DNA of 64,000 nt from NCBI RefSeq assembly GCF_964340395.1, contig NC_135549.1:32599332-32663331 (forward strand), written 5' to 3'. The notes beneath the pieces were generated by a model that was not told the DNA's origin, did not search any database, and was given only the letters and a program-made list of their open reading frames with translations. The first letter of the stretch is position 1, and every line of letters begins with the position of its first letter. The DNA comes from Glandiceps talaboti (Eukaryota; Hemichordata; Enteropneusta; Spengelidae). Of the stretch, positions 1-10,885 are shown piece after piece. Position numbers and translations under genes: made by a program.

Positions 1-455
1 GAGAAGTCATTTCTAACAAATAACTGTTGCTTAAAGGTGGCCATGGTGCAGTGTTGTGACACCATACCATATTATGTATTGGATGTATCAAGAGACAGAG
101 TTTATGTTATATTTATAGCTATTTTTTTATGGTTTATTTTATGCCCATACATTTTTTTGTTTAAGAGCTTGCACAGCACCCGCAAGCGGCGGCATGTGCG
201 TCCTATATACTATGCGATGTTTTTTTTGTGGTTTTACCCAAGGATGCATTGCAGTACAATGACTACACATGCACGTTCTATGTACGATGTGCAATCTCCA
301 TGTCGATAGCGCTATCTATGATATCATCGTGAAACAGCTGCTCACAAATGAATCTACCCAGCTGTGCGAGCTGAGGGGCTTTGGCCTAGTTATGATATTA
401 AATGTATGGACAATTTATGTACAGGAGCGTGGCTCATGATTTTGTTTAGTTGAAA

Positions 456-577
456 AAAAAGTGACCCCCCCTTTATTCATTTCATGAAAATGATGACCCC
501 CCCCCTTTTTGAGTCCCAAATTAAGGTGACCCCCCCCCCCCCCCCCCCCGGCCGTAAAAGCTGATCGCTCCCTTAGT
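456..577. repeat. Poly-C repeat-element end, related to the element at 10.9-12.7 kb
   Basis: Three blocks of the form TGACCCCC... are spaced about 35-45 bases apart and end in a run of about 20 C. A segment reading GGCCGTAAAAGCTGATCGCT, then CCCTTAGT, follows. The right end of the element at 12,545-12,681 has the same order: TGAC plus C-runs, then GGCCGAAGAAACTGACCGGT and CCCTTAGT. I infer a second, truncated member of the same repeat family. No matching left end is visible. Confidence 0.5.
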
Positions 578-715
578 ATGGATCACATGATAGAACATAA
601 CGTCTCTTAGTATGGATCACATGATACATGATAGAACATAACTGCATACTATGTTCTCTTAGTATGGAACACATGATAGAGCATAACCGTTCTCCTTAGT
701 ATGGATCACTTGATG
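571..715. repeat. Short tandem repeat, about 33-45 bp, four copies
   Basis: The phrase CTTAGTATGGATCACATGAT recurs four times with small changes, usually followed by AGAACATAAC. It starts exactly where the poly-C element ends, so its first copy may have been seeded at that insertion junction. Confidence 0.6.
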
Positions 716-838
716 TGTGGGAGAAATTTGTAAAATCAGGGTTACAATTTAATTTTAGTATAACTTCTTACCATATCTATTTATATGCAAATAAAATGTT
801 GTAATTTCCACTGTTATTGTTGTCTGTTCATTTTTCAG

Positions 839-1005
839 CTGGTACTACTGTAGTCACCACATCTAACATGGGAGTGGCCCAGCAGACTAGCATTCAGCCA
901 TCACAGGATGGATATGCTCCAACTGCTGCAGCAAACCCTATGCTGTCTGTTGCTGATTTCCCTCCACCAGCATATGGGCAGGCAGCTCCTGAATACTACA
1001 AGTAA
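839..1005 (+). CDS. Terminal coding exon of an unidentified gene, PPxY-type C-terminal tail
   Basis: The exon starts after a pyrimidine-rich 3' splice site (TTCATTTTTCAG) and enters in phase 1: two bases complete a codon, then 54 codons follow to TAA at 1003-1005. The tail is rich in Ala, Thr, Gln, Ser and Pro, with no membrane segment. Near its end it has PPPAYG, a PPxY motif of the kind bound by WW domains (for example in Nedd4-type ubiquitin ligases), and it ends in EYYK. A polyadenylation signal follows at 1137-1142. The composition suggests the disordered cytosolic tail of a membrane or adaptor protein, but I cannot name the family. The rest of the gene lies to the left of the window or in exons I cannot recognise. 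Confidence 0.6.
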
Positions 1006-1136
1006 CAAACTTTGGGTATATCACAGGTATAAGGGGCATGATCATGACATTAACACTGTTATAGTTTATATACACTTCACTGTAGACTCACACTTAAAAA
1101 ACTTTGCATCAATCATTATACATATATTTCAATCAT

Positions 1137-1142
1137 AATAAA
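1137..1142 (+). promoter_or_regulatory. Polyadenylation signal AATAAA
   Basis: This canonical AATAAA lies 132 bases after the stop codon at 1003-1005, followed by a T-containing stretch. It would define a short 3' UTR for the plus-strand gene. Confidence 0.55.
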
Positions 1143-2073
1143 GAAGATTCATAAAATGTGAATCATTGTTCCCATTTCATCAGCGTATCAGTGACTATGG
1201 TGTTAATGATTTCAATATTACACAGAATTAAGTTTTGATTTTCATATATTTGAGATTTTTTGATTAAGTCTTTCAGTCCTGCCAAGTTCTTGCTATGTTA
1301 TCTCCAAGGTAGATAGACCTTACAGGTAAATGCTGCCCTCTATAGAGAGTAAATTCACCAAGGTTGATAGACCTTACAGATATATACTGCCCTTTATAGA
1401 ATGAGTGAAGCTGTGATATTTAGAGTGTTAAATTTTAAGTATATTGTATACAGATACCAACAAGTCGACAAGTAAAGCATACAACCAAAACACTGATTTT
1501 GAAACTACAGAGTTATGGTTAACCGACTACTAAACAAAATTATAGTAAACTGTTACATTTCACTCTCTTATTCAAGATTATCTCTATCACAAGAGTTTGC
1601 CCATTATTATATAGATCTCAGTATTAGTCACTTTCACTTTGTTGGGTTTAATTGTAGTCATGATGTTCCTTCACAAAGAGGTTGACTAATGTGTGAGGGC
1701 ATCCTGTCATGGTGTATCTTGCTTGAAACTGCTATCTTTTTTCTTTTTTTTAAATCTATACCATATAACTATGGCTTGTAATTGCTTTGAAGTGTCCTGT
1801 TTGTAAGAACCTGACAATGATAGTATAGACTGGTACAGTACCAAGTTTGTCAATAAAAAGACACACAACTTAAACTGCAAAGAAACAATTATAGAGGTAC
1901 CACACACACACAGTGGAGATGTACAAGTAGACAAGATATCATGGTGATTATCAGTTCGAAAGTTAACAATTGAAAGCATTAAAATCATCATATCCATGTG
2001 TAATTTTTCCAGCTGAAGTCTGTTAAATTTCTACTGATTTGTAAAAGAATAGCTGCAATACTTTGTCACTTTC
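1143..2073. other. AT-rich intergenic sequence with one short duplication
   Basis: No gene seen. At about 1,300-1,410 a segment of about 70 bp is present twice, each copy holding GATAGACCTTACAG and then CTGCCCT.TATAGA. The open stretch on the minus strand at 1,707-1,997 has no recognisable domain and is driven by AT-rich composition. Confidence 0.5.
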
Positions 2074-2756
2074 AATGTGATTGGGTACAGGATCCTGCAG
2101 TGTGTGTGTTGTGTCTCAGATACTGTTAATGTGATTGGGTACAGGATCCTGCAGTGTGTGTGTTGTGTCTCAGATACTGTTAATGTGATTGGGTACAGGA
2201 TCCTGCAGTGTGTGTGTTGTGTCTCAGATACTGTTAATGTGATTGGGTACAGGATCCTGCAGTGTTTGTGTTGTGTCTCAGATACTGTTAATGTGATTGG
2301 GTACAGGATCCTGCAGTGTGTGTGTTGTGTCTCAGATACTGTTAATGTGATTGGGTACAGGATCCTGCAGTGTTTGTGTTGTGTCTCAGATACTGTTAAT
2401 GTGATTGGGTACAGGATCCTGCAGTGTTTGTGTTGTGTCTCAGATACTGTTAATGTGATTGGGTACAGGATCCTGCAGTGTGTGTGTTGTGTCTCAGATA
2501 CTGTTAATGTGATTGGGTACAGGATCCTGCAGTGTGTGTGTTGTGTCTCAGATACTGTTAATGTGATTGGGTACAGGATCCTGCAGTGTGTGTGTTGTGT
2601 GTGTGTGTTGTGTCTCAGATACTGTTAATGTGATTGGGTACAGGATCCTGCAGTGTGTGTGTTGTGTCTCAGATACTGTTTAATCCTGCAGTGCATGTGT
2701 TGTTTCTCAGATACTGTTAATCCTGCAGTGTGTGTGTTCTCAGATACTGTTAATCT
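2074..2756. repeat. 54-bp minisatellite, about 12 copies
   Basis: The unit starts GTGATTGGGTACAGGATCCT and continues CTGCAGTGTGTGTGTTGTGT, then CTCAGATACTGTTAAT. The first ten or so copies differ mainly by one G/T change (GTGTGTG versus GTTTGTG). The right end decays into shortened copies that keep only CTGCAGTG and CTCAGATACTGTTAAT. Because 54 is a multiple of 3 and the unit lacks stops in one frame, a 183-codon open frame runs through it. I read that as an artefact. Confidence 0.95.
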
Positions 2757-3710
2757 AGTGAGTTGAACTGTGTCTATCTTTGTGTTAAAAACGTGCCCTG
2801 AGTGTATTATAACTTCAAGGCAACTTCATTTCTCCTGTAACACAGTGTGTTTTGGTTTTTGGCAAATCCCCCAAATGGGACATTTTAAAGTAATGTAAGT
2901 TTATTTGACAGCCTCAATATTTATGATAAGTACATGTAATCACAGTGCCTTAACAGTAGAAATGGTCCGCTATGTTTGGCTGATCTTTAACTAAGACTCA
3001 GGGCCTGAAAATCTTGATTTTACTGAAATGTCTTTCTATCCATAGTATACATACTACTATCAAGAATACACTCACTGTCACAGAACTTTTGGATTTTCAC
3101 TATTGGATAAACACTGCAAAAAAGTAACACCCATCATTGCTGCTTAGACATTTTCCTAATAGTGTCTTTTTCAACAGTGTTGAAAATCAGAAGTAACTCC
3201 TTTCATGAATCTAAAACCCTACGTCGATGACTTTAATAATTGGACGACAGTATTGGTAATCAAACCCAAACTTCCACGCCATTTAAATTATGAATGTTAA
3301 TTGCCATTCTGTTGATTTAAATATTGGACAAAAACGATCAATTCGGTATTATGATATTTAATCACCTTTACACTGAAGTTGATTGTTTTCGCAAAGGAAT
3401 TATCGTGAACACTGTCCTCAGCCTACCGAATTCAATCCCCGGATTCGATCACAGTTCATGGCACCGCTTGGCAGTCTATGTCTTAGGCGGGCAAATGTGA
3501 GCACCGTCCGATATCTGAGTCTTCTTTGCTCCAAATACGTACAATATTTTCATTTTAAAAAACAGCTAAATTTCATGGAAAATGCCATCTAGTTTGAACT
3601 CAGCACTTGGAAAAAAAACTATTAATGAGAGATCTATAGATTTAAATACTATCAGTGATATTTGTAACTATGGCAATGTTGTTAAATACAGTAACTTTGT
3701 GATCACCGAT
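2757..3710. other. Unannotated intergenic sequence
   Basis: No exon with good splice signals or recognisable protein similarity. A slightly CpG-richer patch at about 3,380-3,550 has an open frame of 69 codons and a TTCGATCA stretch weakly like a tRNA-type B box. Neither is strong enough to call. Confidence 0.4.
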
Positions 3711-4065
3711 ATTACACTCTTTGTCATAAAACTTAGCATTTGGGTGTTTGAGACACACACAATCCTTGTTTGAGACATGCATAATCCTGGTCATAAGAGC
3801 TTAGCATGTGATGTTTTATGCAACTATTTACTCTAAAACAACACATCAAAAGATGCATCAGTCTGAGGTAACTTGTACAATGTGACAATTTCATGTCGTG
3901 TTTGAGACCACTTAAACAGATGTTCAGTCCACAAACTATGTTTTTGTGTAACTTGTTGCATAAAGTTAATTTATCAAAAGCTTATAAGTAGTTATGACCA
4001 TCAAAAGATGTGTCAATGTGGATATACATATCAGTTAGTCTATGCAAAAAACGTTCAGATCCAGT

Positions 4066-4320
4066 GCCCCGGTACATGCATTTCTGTGACAAACACCCAG
4101 TGCCCTGGTACATGTATTTCTGTGACAAACACCCAGTGCCCTGGTACGTGTATTTCTGGGACAAAAACCCAGTGTTCTGGTACGTGTATTTCTGGGACAA
4201 AAACCCAGTGCCCTGGTACATGTATTTCTGTGACAAACACCCAGTGCCCTGGTACGTGTATTTCTGGGACAAAAACCCAGTGTTCTGGTACGTGTATTTC
4301 AGTGATGAATATCCAGCCAG
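4066..4320. repeat. 36-bp minisatellite, about 7 copies
   Basis: The unit is CCAGTGCCCTGGTACATGTA followed by TTTCTGTGACAAACAC. Two variants alternate (GTGACAAACACC and GGGACAAAAACC), which suggests duplication of pairs. Open frames on both strands come from the stop-free unit. Confidence 0.9.
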
Positions 4321-4415
4321 TATTACATTTCTTGTGCCAATTTTACAGTCATATTGTATAACTTACTTATTGGATGCATTCATTATATAAACCCAGTCCC
4401 AATCTAGCCTATCTG

Positions 4416-4541
4416 TAGACTTGAAGACCACTGCTACTACACTATTCTGTGATGTTTTTTATGAAATTTGAATGAAAATTCAAAATGTTTGTATAGCAGA
4501 ATAGTGTAGTAGCAGTAGTTCTTTTACTTCATGTCTACAGG
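4416..4541. repeat. Hairpin-forming inverted repeat
   Basis: ACTGCTACTACACTATTCTG near 4,433-4,452 is matched exactly by its reverse complement at 4,497-4,516. The match extends imperfectly to CTGTAGACTTGAAG on the left and CTTCATGTCTACAG on the right. The loop is about 45 bases, AT-rich and itself partly self-complementary (AAATTTGAATGAAAATTCAAA). Confidence 0.7.
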
Positions 4542-4792
4542 TTGGCTTCACCAACTTGTCAAACGGACAGAAAATTAGAAAGACAGGTGTATATATGATG
4601 GCAGGTAAACGAGATGATGGCTGGGATGAAGGGATTGGACAAGATTTTGTGCACGGAGTAGAAGAAGGTGGCAGAATTTGTGCAACTGCCACAGTGTATT
4701 CTGATGAATTTTTTTGTGAAAGTCGCAAAGAAAATTCATTTATACACAACATTAAAAAGGTTTTAAGTGTTGCCAGTCCAGCCGAAACATAG
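4542..4792 (+). pseudogene. Possible captured exon or pseudo-exon, unidentified
   Basis: A sequence like a 3' splice site (TCATGTCTACAG) ends at 4,541 and is followed by 83 open codons and then TAG. Residues such as KTGVYMMAGKRDDGWDEG give it a more protein-like composition than the surroundings. However, the acceptor-like sequence is itself part of a hairpin arm and no downstream or upstream exon is visible. It could be host sequence caught between foldback repeats, or chance. Confidence 0.2.
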
Positions 4793-5238
4793 GAAGTAAC
4801 TGCCCTATGGTCACTGAAAACATCAGTCGCGTACACTGTCTGCTCTGTGTATTCCCCTCCCCAACACCCCACCCTCTGGATGATGCAACTTTTGACGTCT
4901 TCTATTTTGAGTAAATTATTACATAAAATGCTCAAATGCTAAGCTTTTATGACCAGGTTTCAATGTGTCTTGAACACCTCAGTTCTGGTCATAAAAGCTT
5001 AGCATTTGGGGTTTTCTGCAACAATTTACTATAACATAGAAGACATCAAAGGTTGTGTCAGCGTTGATAGGCATAAGTTGGTGTGGTTTTGCCTGGACTG
5101 TTTGTTTTCTCACCTCAAACTGACACATTTTTATGTGTCCTGTTGTTGAGTAAATTGTTGCATAAAAAGTCAAATGCTAAGCTTTTATGACAAGGATTGT
5201 TTGTCTCAAACACCCAAATGCTAAGCTTTTATGACAAA

Positions 5239-5660
5239 GCGTGAGCTTTCAAAACCAATATCATGAAATTAGTCTTGAATCAAAGCCTTTTTTTTTGTAT
5301 AACTTGATCTTTCTTACAAATGCTTGAACATGACAATATGACAGTTCCTGAGAAACCGTGAGGATCGCAGGACGTGTCGATATCTGTTTGTATACAGAAT
5401 TGCAAAAACTGCAACAGTGACTGTAGTTGATTGCAATTATCATATGTTTCAACACAGTAATTAGTGACACAAGAAAATAAACTCAGTCCTTGTTATGTTA
5501 ATTCTGGTAAGAAAACAGCTCTGTAATAACTCTTACAGTACGATGATCTTGATTGGCCAGGTGAACACACAGTTGTTACTTTTGTTATTGCTATAAAACT
5601 AAATAATTTATGAGTAAAGTAGAAGTTAATATTTTGATTTGGTTACCAAGTGTGTGTTAT
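5239..5660. other. Unannotated intergenic sequence
   Basis: AT-rich, with no supported gene or RNA seen. It ends where the 27/30-bp minisatellite begins. Confidence 0.5.
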
Positions 5661-5664
5661 GTGT

Positions 5665-6190
5665 TAGTAACATACAATAACATTATCTATAGCATTCTAT
5701 ACTATGATGTTATCTATTGCATTCTATACTATGATAATGTTATCTATAGCATTCTATACTATGATAATGTTATCTATGGATTCTATACTATGATGTTATC
5801 TATTGCATTCTATACTATGATGTTATCTATTGCATTCTATACTATGATAATGTTATCTATTGCATTCTATACTATGATAATGTTATCTATGGATTCTATA
5901 CTATGATAATGTTATCTATAGCATTCTATACTATGATAATGTTATCTATTGCATTCTATACTATGATGTTATCTATTGCATTCTATACTATGATAATGTT
6001 ATCTATTGCATTCTATACTATGATAATGTTATCTATAGCATTCTATACTATGATAATGTTATCTATAGCATTCTATACTATGATGTTATCTATTGCATTC
6101 TATACTATGATAATGTTATCTATTGCATTCTATACTATGATAATGTTATCTATGGATTCTATACTATGATGTTATCTATAGCGTTCTATA
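5665..6190. repeat. 27/30-bp minisatellite, left subfamily, about 18 copies
   Basis: The unit is TATGATAATGTTATCTATTG plus CATTCTATAC. Some copies lack a TAA triplet and are 27 bp (TATGATGTTATC), and a few have GGATTC in place of TTGCATTC. It passes directly into the 30-bp subfamily at about 6,190, so the two are one array with a sharp variant boundary. Confidence 0.95.
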
Positions 6191-9100
6191 CTATGATAAT
6201 GTTATATGTAGCATTCTATTCAATGAAAATGTTATCTGTAGCATTCTATTCAATGACAATGTTATCTGTAGCATTCTATTCAATGACAATGTTATATGTA
6301 GCATTCTATTCAATGACAATGTTATCTGTAGCATTCTATTCAATGAAAATGTTATCTGTAGCATTCTATTCAATGAAAATGTTATCTGTAGCATTCTATT
6401 CAATGAAAATGTTATCTGTAGCATTCTATTCAATGACAATGTTATCTATAGCATTCTATTCAATGAAAATGTTATCTGTAGCATTCTATTCAATGAAAAT
6501 GTTATCTGTAGCATTCTATTCAATGACAATGTTATCTGTAGCATTCTATTCAATGACAATGTTATCTGTAGCATTCTATTCAATGACAATGTTATATGTA
6601 GCATTCTATTCAATGACAATGTTATCTGTAGCATTCTATTCAATGACAATGTTATATGTAGCATTCTATTTAATGAACATGTTATCTGTAGCATTCTATT
6701 CAATGAAAATGTTATCTGTAGCATTCTATTCAATGAAAATGTTATCTGTAGCATTCTATTCAATGAAAATGTTATCTGTAGCATTCTATTCAATGACAAT
6801 GTTATCTGTAGCATTCTATTCAATGAAAATGTTATATGTAGCATTCTATTCAATGAAAATGTTATCTGTAGCATTCTATTCAATGAAAATGTTATCTGTA
6901 GCATTCTATTCAATGACAATGTTATATGTAGCATTCTATTCAATGAAAATGTTATCTGTAGCATTCTATTCAATGAAAATGTTATCTGTAGCATTCTATT
7001 CAATGAAAATGTTATCTGTAGCATTCTATTCAATGAAAATGTTATCTGTAGCATTCTATTCAATGACAATGTTATCTATAGCATTCTATTCAATGAAAAT
7101 GTTATCTGTAGCATTCTATTCAATGAAAATGTTATCTGTAGCATTCTATTCAATGACAATGTTATCTGTAGCATTCTATTCAATGACATTGTTATCTGTA
7201 GCATTCTATTCAATGACAATGTTATATGTAGCATTCTATTCAATGACAATGTTATCTGTAGCATTCTATTCAATGACAATGTTATATGTAGCATTCTATT
7301 TAATGAAAATGTTATCTGTAGCATTCTATTCAATGAAAATGTTATCTGTAGCATTCTATTCAATGAAAATGTTATCTGTAGCATTCTATTCAATGAAAAT
7401 GTTATCTGTAGCATTCTATTCAATGACAATGTTATCTGTAGCATTCTATTCAATGACAATGTTATATGTAGCATTCTATTCAATGAAAATGTTATCTGTA
7501 GCATTCTATTCAATGAAAATGTTATCTGTAGCATTCTATTTAATGAAAATGTTATCTGTAGCATTCTATTCAATGAAAATGTTATCTGTAGCATTCTATT
7601 TAATGAAAATGTTATCTATAGCATTCTATTTAATGAAAATGTTATCTGTAGCATTCTATTCAATGACAATGTTATATGTAGCATTCTATTCAATGAAAAT
7701 GTTATCTGTAGCATTCTATTCAATGAAAATGTTATATGTAGCATTCTATTCAATGAAAATGTTATCTATAGCATTCTATTTAATGAAAATGTTATCTGTA
7801 GCATTCTATTCAATGACAATGTTATCTATAGCATTCTATTCAATGAAAATGGTATCTGTAGCATTCTATTTAATGAAAATGTTATCTGTAGCATTCTATT
7901 CAATGACAATGTTATCTGTAGCATTCTATTCAATGAAAATGGTATCTGTAGCATTCTATTCAATGAAAATGGTATCTGTAGCATTCTATTTAATGAAAAT
8001 GTTATCTGTAGCATTCTATTCAATGACAATGTTATCTGTAGCATTCTATTCAATGACAATGTTATCTGTAGCATTCTATTTAATGAAAATGTTATCTGTA
8101 GCATTCTATTCAATGAAAATGTTATCTGTAGCATTCTATTCAATGACAATGTTATCTGTAGCATTCTATTCAATGACAATGTTATCTGTAGCATTCTATT
8201 TAATGAAAATGTTATCTGTAGCATTCTATTCAATGACAATGTTATCTGTAGCATTCTATTTAATGAAAATGTTATCTATAGCATTCTATTCAATGAAAAT
8301 ATCTGTAGCATTCTATTCAATGGCAATGTTATCTGTAGCATTCTATTCAATGAAAATGTTATCTGTAGCATTCTATTTAATGAAAATGTTATCTGTAGCA
8401 TTCTATTTAATGAAAATGTTATCTGTAGCATTCTATTCAATGAAAATATCTGTAGCATTCTATTCAATGAAAATGTTATCTGTAGCATTCTATTCAATGA
8501 AAATGTTATCTGTAGCATTCTATTCAATGAAAATGTTATATGTAGCATTCTATTCAATGAAAATGTTATCTGTAGCATTCTATTTAATGAAAATGTTATC
8601 TGTAGCATTCTATTCAATGACAATGTTATCTGTAGCATTCTATTCAATGGCAATGTAATCTATAGCATTCTATTCAATGAAAATATCTGCAGCATTCTAT
8701 TCAATGAAAATATCTGCAGCATTCTATTCAATGGCAATGTTATCTGTAGCATTCTATTCAATGAAAATGTTATATGTAGCATTCTATTCAATGAAAATGT
8801 TATCTGTAGCATTCTATTCAATGAAAATGTTATCTGTAGCATTCTATTCAATGAAAATGTTATGTGTAGCATTCTGTTCAATGAAAATGTTATCTGTAGC
8901 ATTCTATTCAATGACAATGTTATATGTAGCATTCTATTCAATGAAAATGTTATCTGTAGCATTCTATTCAATGAAAATGTTATATGTAGCATTCTATTCA
9001 ATGAAAATGTTATCTATAGCATTCTATTTAATGAAAATGTTATGTGTAGCATTCTATTCAATGACAATGTTATCTGTAGCATTCTATTCAATGAAAATGG

Positions 9101-9355
9101 TATCTGTAGCATTCTATTCAATGAAAATGTTATCTGTAGCATTCTATTCAATGAAAATGTTATATGTAGCATTCTATTCAATGAAAATGTTATCTATAGC
9201 ATTCTATTTAATGAAAATGTTATGTGTAGCATTCTATTCAATGACAATGTTATCTATAGCATTCTATTCAATGAAAATGTTATATGTAGCATTCTATTCA
9301 ATGACAATGTCATATGTAGCATTCTATTTAATGAAAATGTTATCTGTAGCTTTCT
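6190..9355. repeat. 30-bp minisatellite, about 105 copies
   Basis: The unit is ATGAAAATGTTATCTGTAGC plus ATTCTATTCA. Variants are AAAATG/ACAATG, TCTGTA/TATGTA/TCTATA and TTCAATG/TTTAATG. Shortened copies (ATGAAAATATCTGTAGC, with GTT lost) cluster after 8,290. Blocks with the same variant order recur; for example, the stretch from 6,430 is echoed from about 7,070, and 8,940-9,050 is echoed at 9,120-9,230. The 830-codon open frame and those on the other strand arise because the 30-bp unit keeps frame and lacks stops. I see no reason to call a protein. Confidence 0.97.
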
Positions 9356-9594
9356 GTGATAGTGTTGACAGGCTTGTTGTATATTTCTACTCTTACTTTA
9401 ATTCTGATTTCTTAAACTTGTTTGTTTTTATTTTTCTTTGTTATCATAAAATCTGTTGAGGATATTTATTCTCAGTTGTAATGCAGTCAGTTCTTGAGTG
9501 TTATACCAGCAAATTCTGCAATTATTGTTCTTGAGAATAAAATGTTCATTTTAATGGTAATCTGAAGATTGTGTCATATTACATTTTAGAGATG
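9356..9594. other. Spacer between minisatellites
   Basis: AT-rich and apparently unique. Nothing recognisable. Confidence 0.5.
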
Positions 9595-9595
9595 T

Positions 9596-10770
9596 CAATT
9601 TACTAATGTGTAGAGATAAGTCAACTTACCTAGAATACACACTGATGTGTAGAGATAGGTCAATTTACTCAGAATATACACTGATGTGTAGAGATAAGTC
9701 CACTTACTCAGAATACACACTGATGTGTAGAGATAAGTCAACTTACCTAGAATACACACTGATGTGTAGAGATAAGTCCATTTAGTCAGAATACACACTG
9801 ATGTGTAGAGATAAGTCCATTTACTCAGAATACACACTGATGTGTAGAGATAAGTCCATTTACTCAGAATACACACTGACGTGTAGAGATAAGTCAACTT
9901 ACTCAGAATACACACTGATGTGTAGAGATAAGTCCATTTAGTCAGAATACACACTGATGTGTAGAGATAAGTCCACTTACTCAGAATACACACTAATGTG
10001 TAGAGATAAGTCCATTTACTCAGAATACACACTGATGTGTAGAGATAAGTCCATTTACTCAGAATACACACTGATGTGTAGAGATAAGTCCATTTCCTCA
10101 GAATACACACTGATGTGTAGAGATAAGTCCATTTACTCAGAATACACACTGATGTGTAGAGATAAGTCCATTTACTCAGAATACACACTAATGTGTAGAG
10201 ATAAGTCCATTTACTCAGAATACACACTGATGTGTAGAGATAAGTCCATTTCCTCAGAATACACACTGACGTGTAGAGATAGGTCCATTTACTCAGAATA
10301 CACACTGATGTGTAGAGATAAGTCCATTTAGTCAGAATACACACTGACGTGTAGAGATAAGTCCATTTAGTCAGAATACACACTAATGTGTAGAGATAAG
10401 TCCATTTAGTCAGAATACACACTGACGTGTAGAGATAAGTCCATTTAGTCAGAATACACACTAATGTGTAGAGATAAGTGTTTACTCATAATAGTAATGT
10501 GTAGAGATAAGTGTTTACTCATAATAGTAATGTGTAGAGATAAGTGTTTACTCATAATAGTAATGTGTAGAGATAAGTCCACTTACTCAGAATACACACT
10601 GATGTGTAGAGATAAGTCCATTTCCTCAGAATACACACTGATGTGTAGAGATAAGTCCATTTACTCAGAATACACACTGATGTGTAGAGATAAGTCCATT
10701 TAGTCAGAATACACACTAATGTGTGGAGATAAGTGTTTACTCATAATAGTCATGTGTAGAGAGATAACTG
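9596..10770. repeat. 39-bp minisatellite, about 30 copies
   Basis: The unit is GATGTGTAGAGATAAGTCCA plus TTTACTCAGAATACACACT. A shortened variant (AAGTGTTTACTCATAATAGT) occurs three times in a row at about 10,478-10,562 and again at the right-hand end (about 10,730-10,760). This suggests that a block including the old array end was duplicated. Confidence 0.95.
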
Positions 10771-10885
10771 TATAATAGACACCCCTTGAAACAAACAATG
10801 AGGTATAACTGAATTCTATTATTCCAGTGGTGTGATGTACATGTCTATTGTACTTATTGCCCAACAAGTTCACAGGATGGCAGGA

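Larger units (their letters stand above)
1..838. other. Intronic or intergenic DNA upstream of the terminal exon at 839
   Basis: No supported coding sequence. An open stretch at 37-309 has hydrophobic and T-run-derived residues and no recognisable domain, so I treat it as chance. The stretch holds poly-C tracts (about 470-550) and a short tandem repeat at 571-715, described separately. The last bases before 839 form a pyrimidine-rich 3' splice site, so at least the right end is probably intron of the plus-strand gene. Confidence 0.5.
3715..5238. repeat. Palindromic cluster of a foldback-type repeat
   Basis: The core GTCATAAAAGCTTAGCATTT, often followed by GGTTTTATGCAACAATTTAC, occurs at about 3,722, 3,791 and 4,987 in one orientation. 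It occurs as its reverse complement at about 4,935, 5,165 and 5,215. The outer pair (3,719-3,769 against 5,190-5,237) forms arms of about 48 bp. An inner pair (4,888-4,957 against 4,984-5,052) forms a tight hairpin with arms of about 70 bp. The layout is that of a foldback or MITE family with nested copies. No transposase is visible. Confidence 0.6.

Noticed and set aside
37-309. 90-codon plus-strand frame near the window start
   Set aside because: Hydrophobic stretch coded by T-runs, no splice or homology support.
3383-3592. 69-codon frame and a weak tRNA B-box-like sequence
   Set aside because: No A box at the right distance, no cloverleaf and no protein similarity that I can see.
6166-8658. 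830-codon plus-strand frame, repeated MLSVAFYSMK
   Set aside because: A perfect 30-bp DNA repeat with synonymous-blind variation, open on the other strand too, with no start context, splice signals or domain. Recorded only as something to check.
9595-10461. 288-codon minus-strand frame with a 13-residue repeat
   Set aside because: 39-bp minisatellite whose length is a multiple of 3; frames on the plus strand are open as well.
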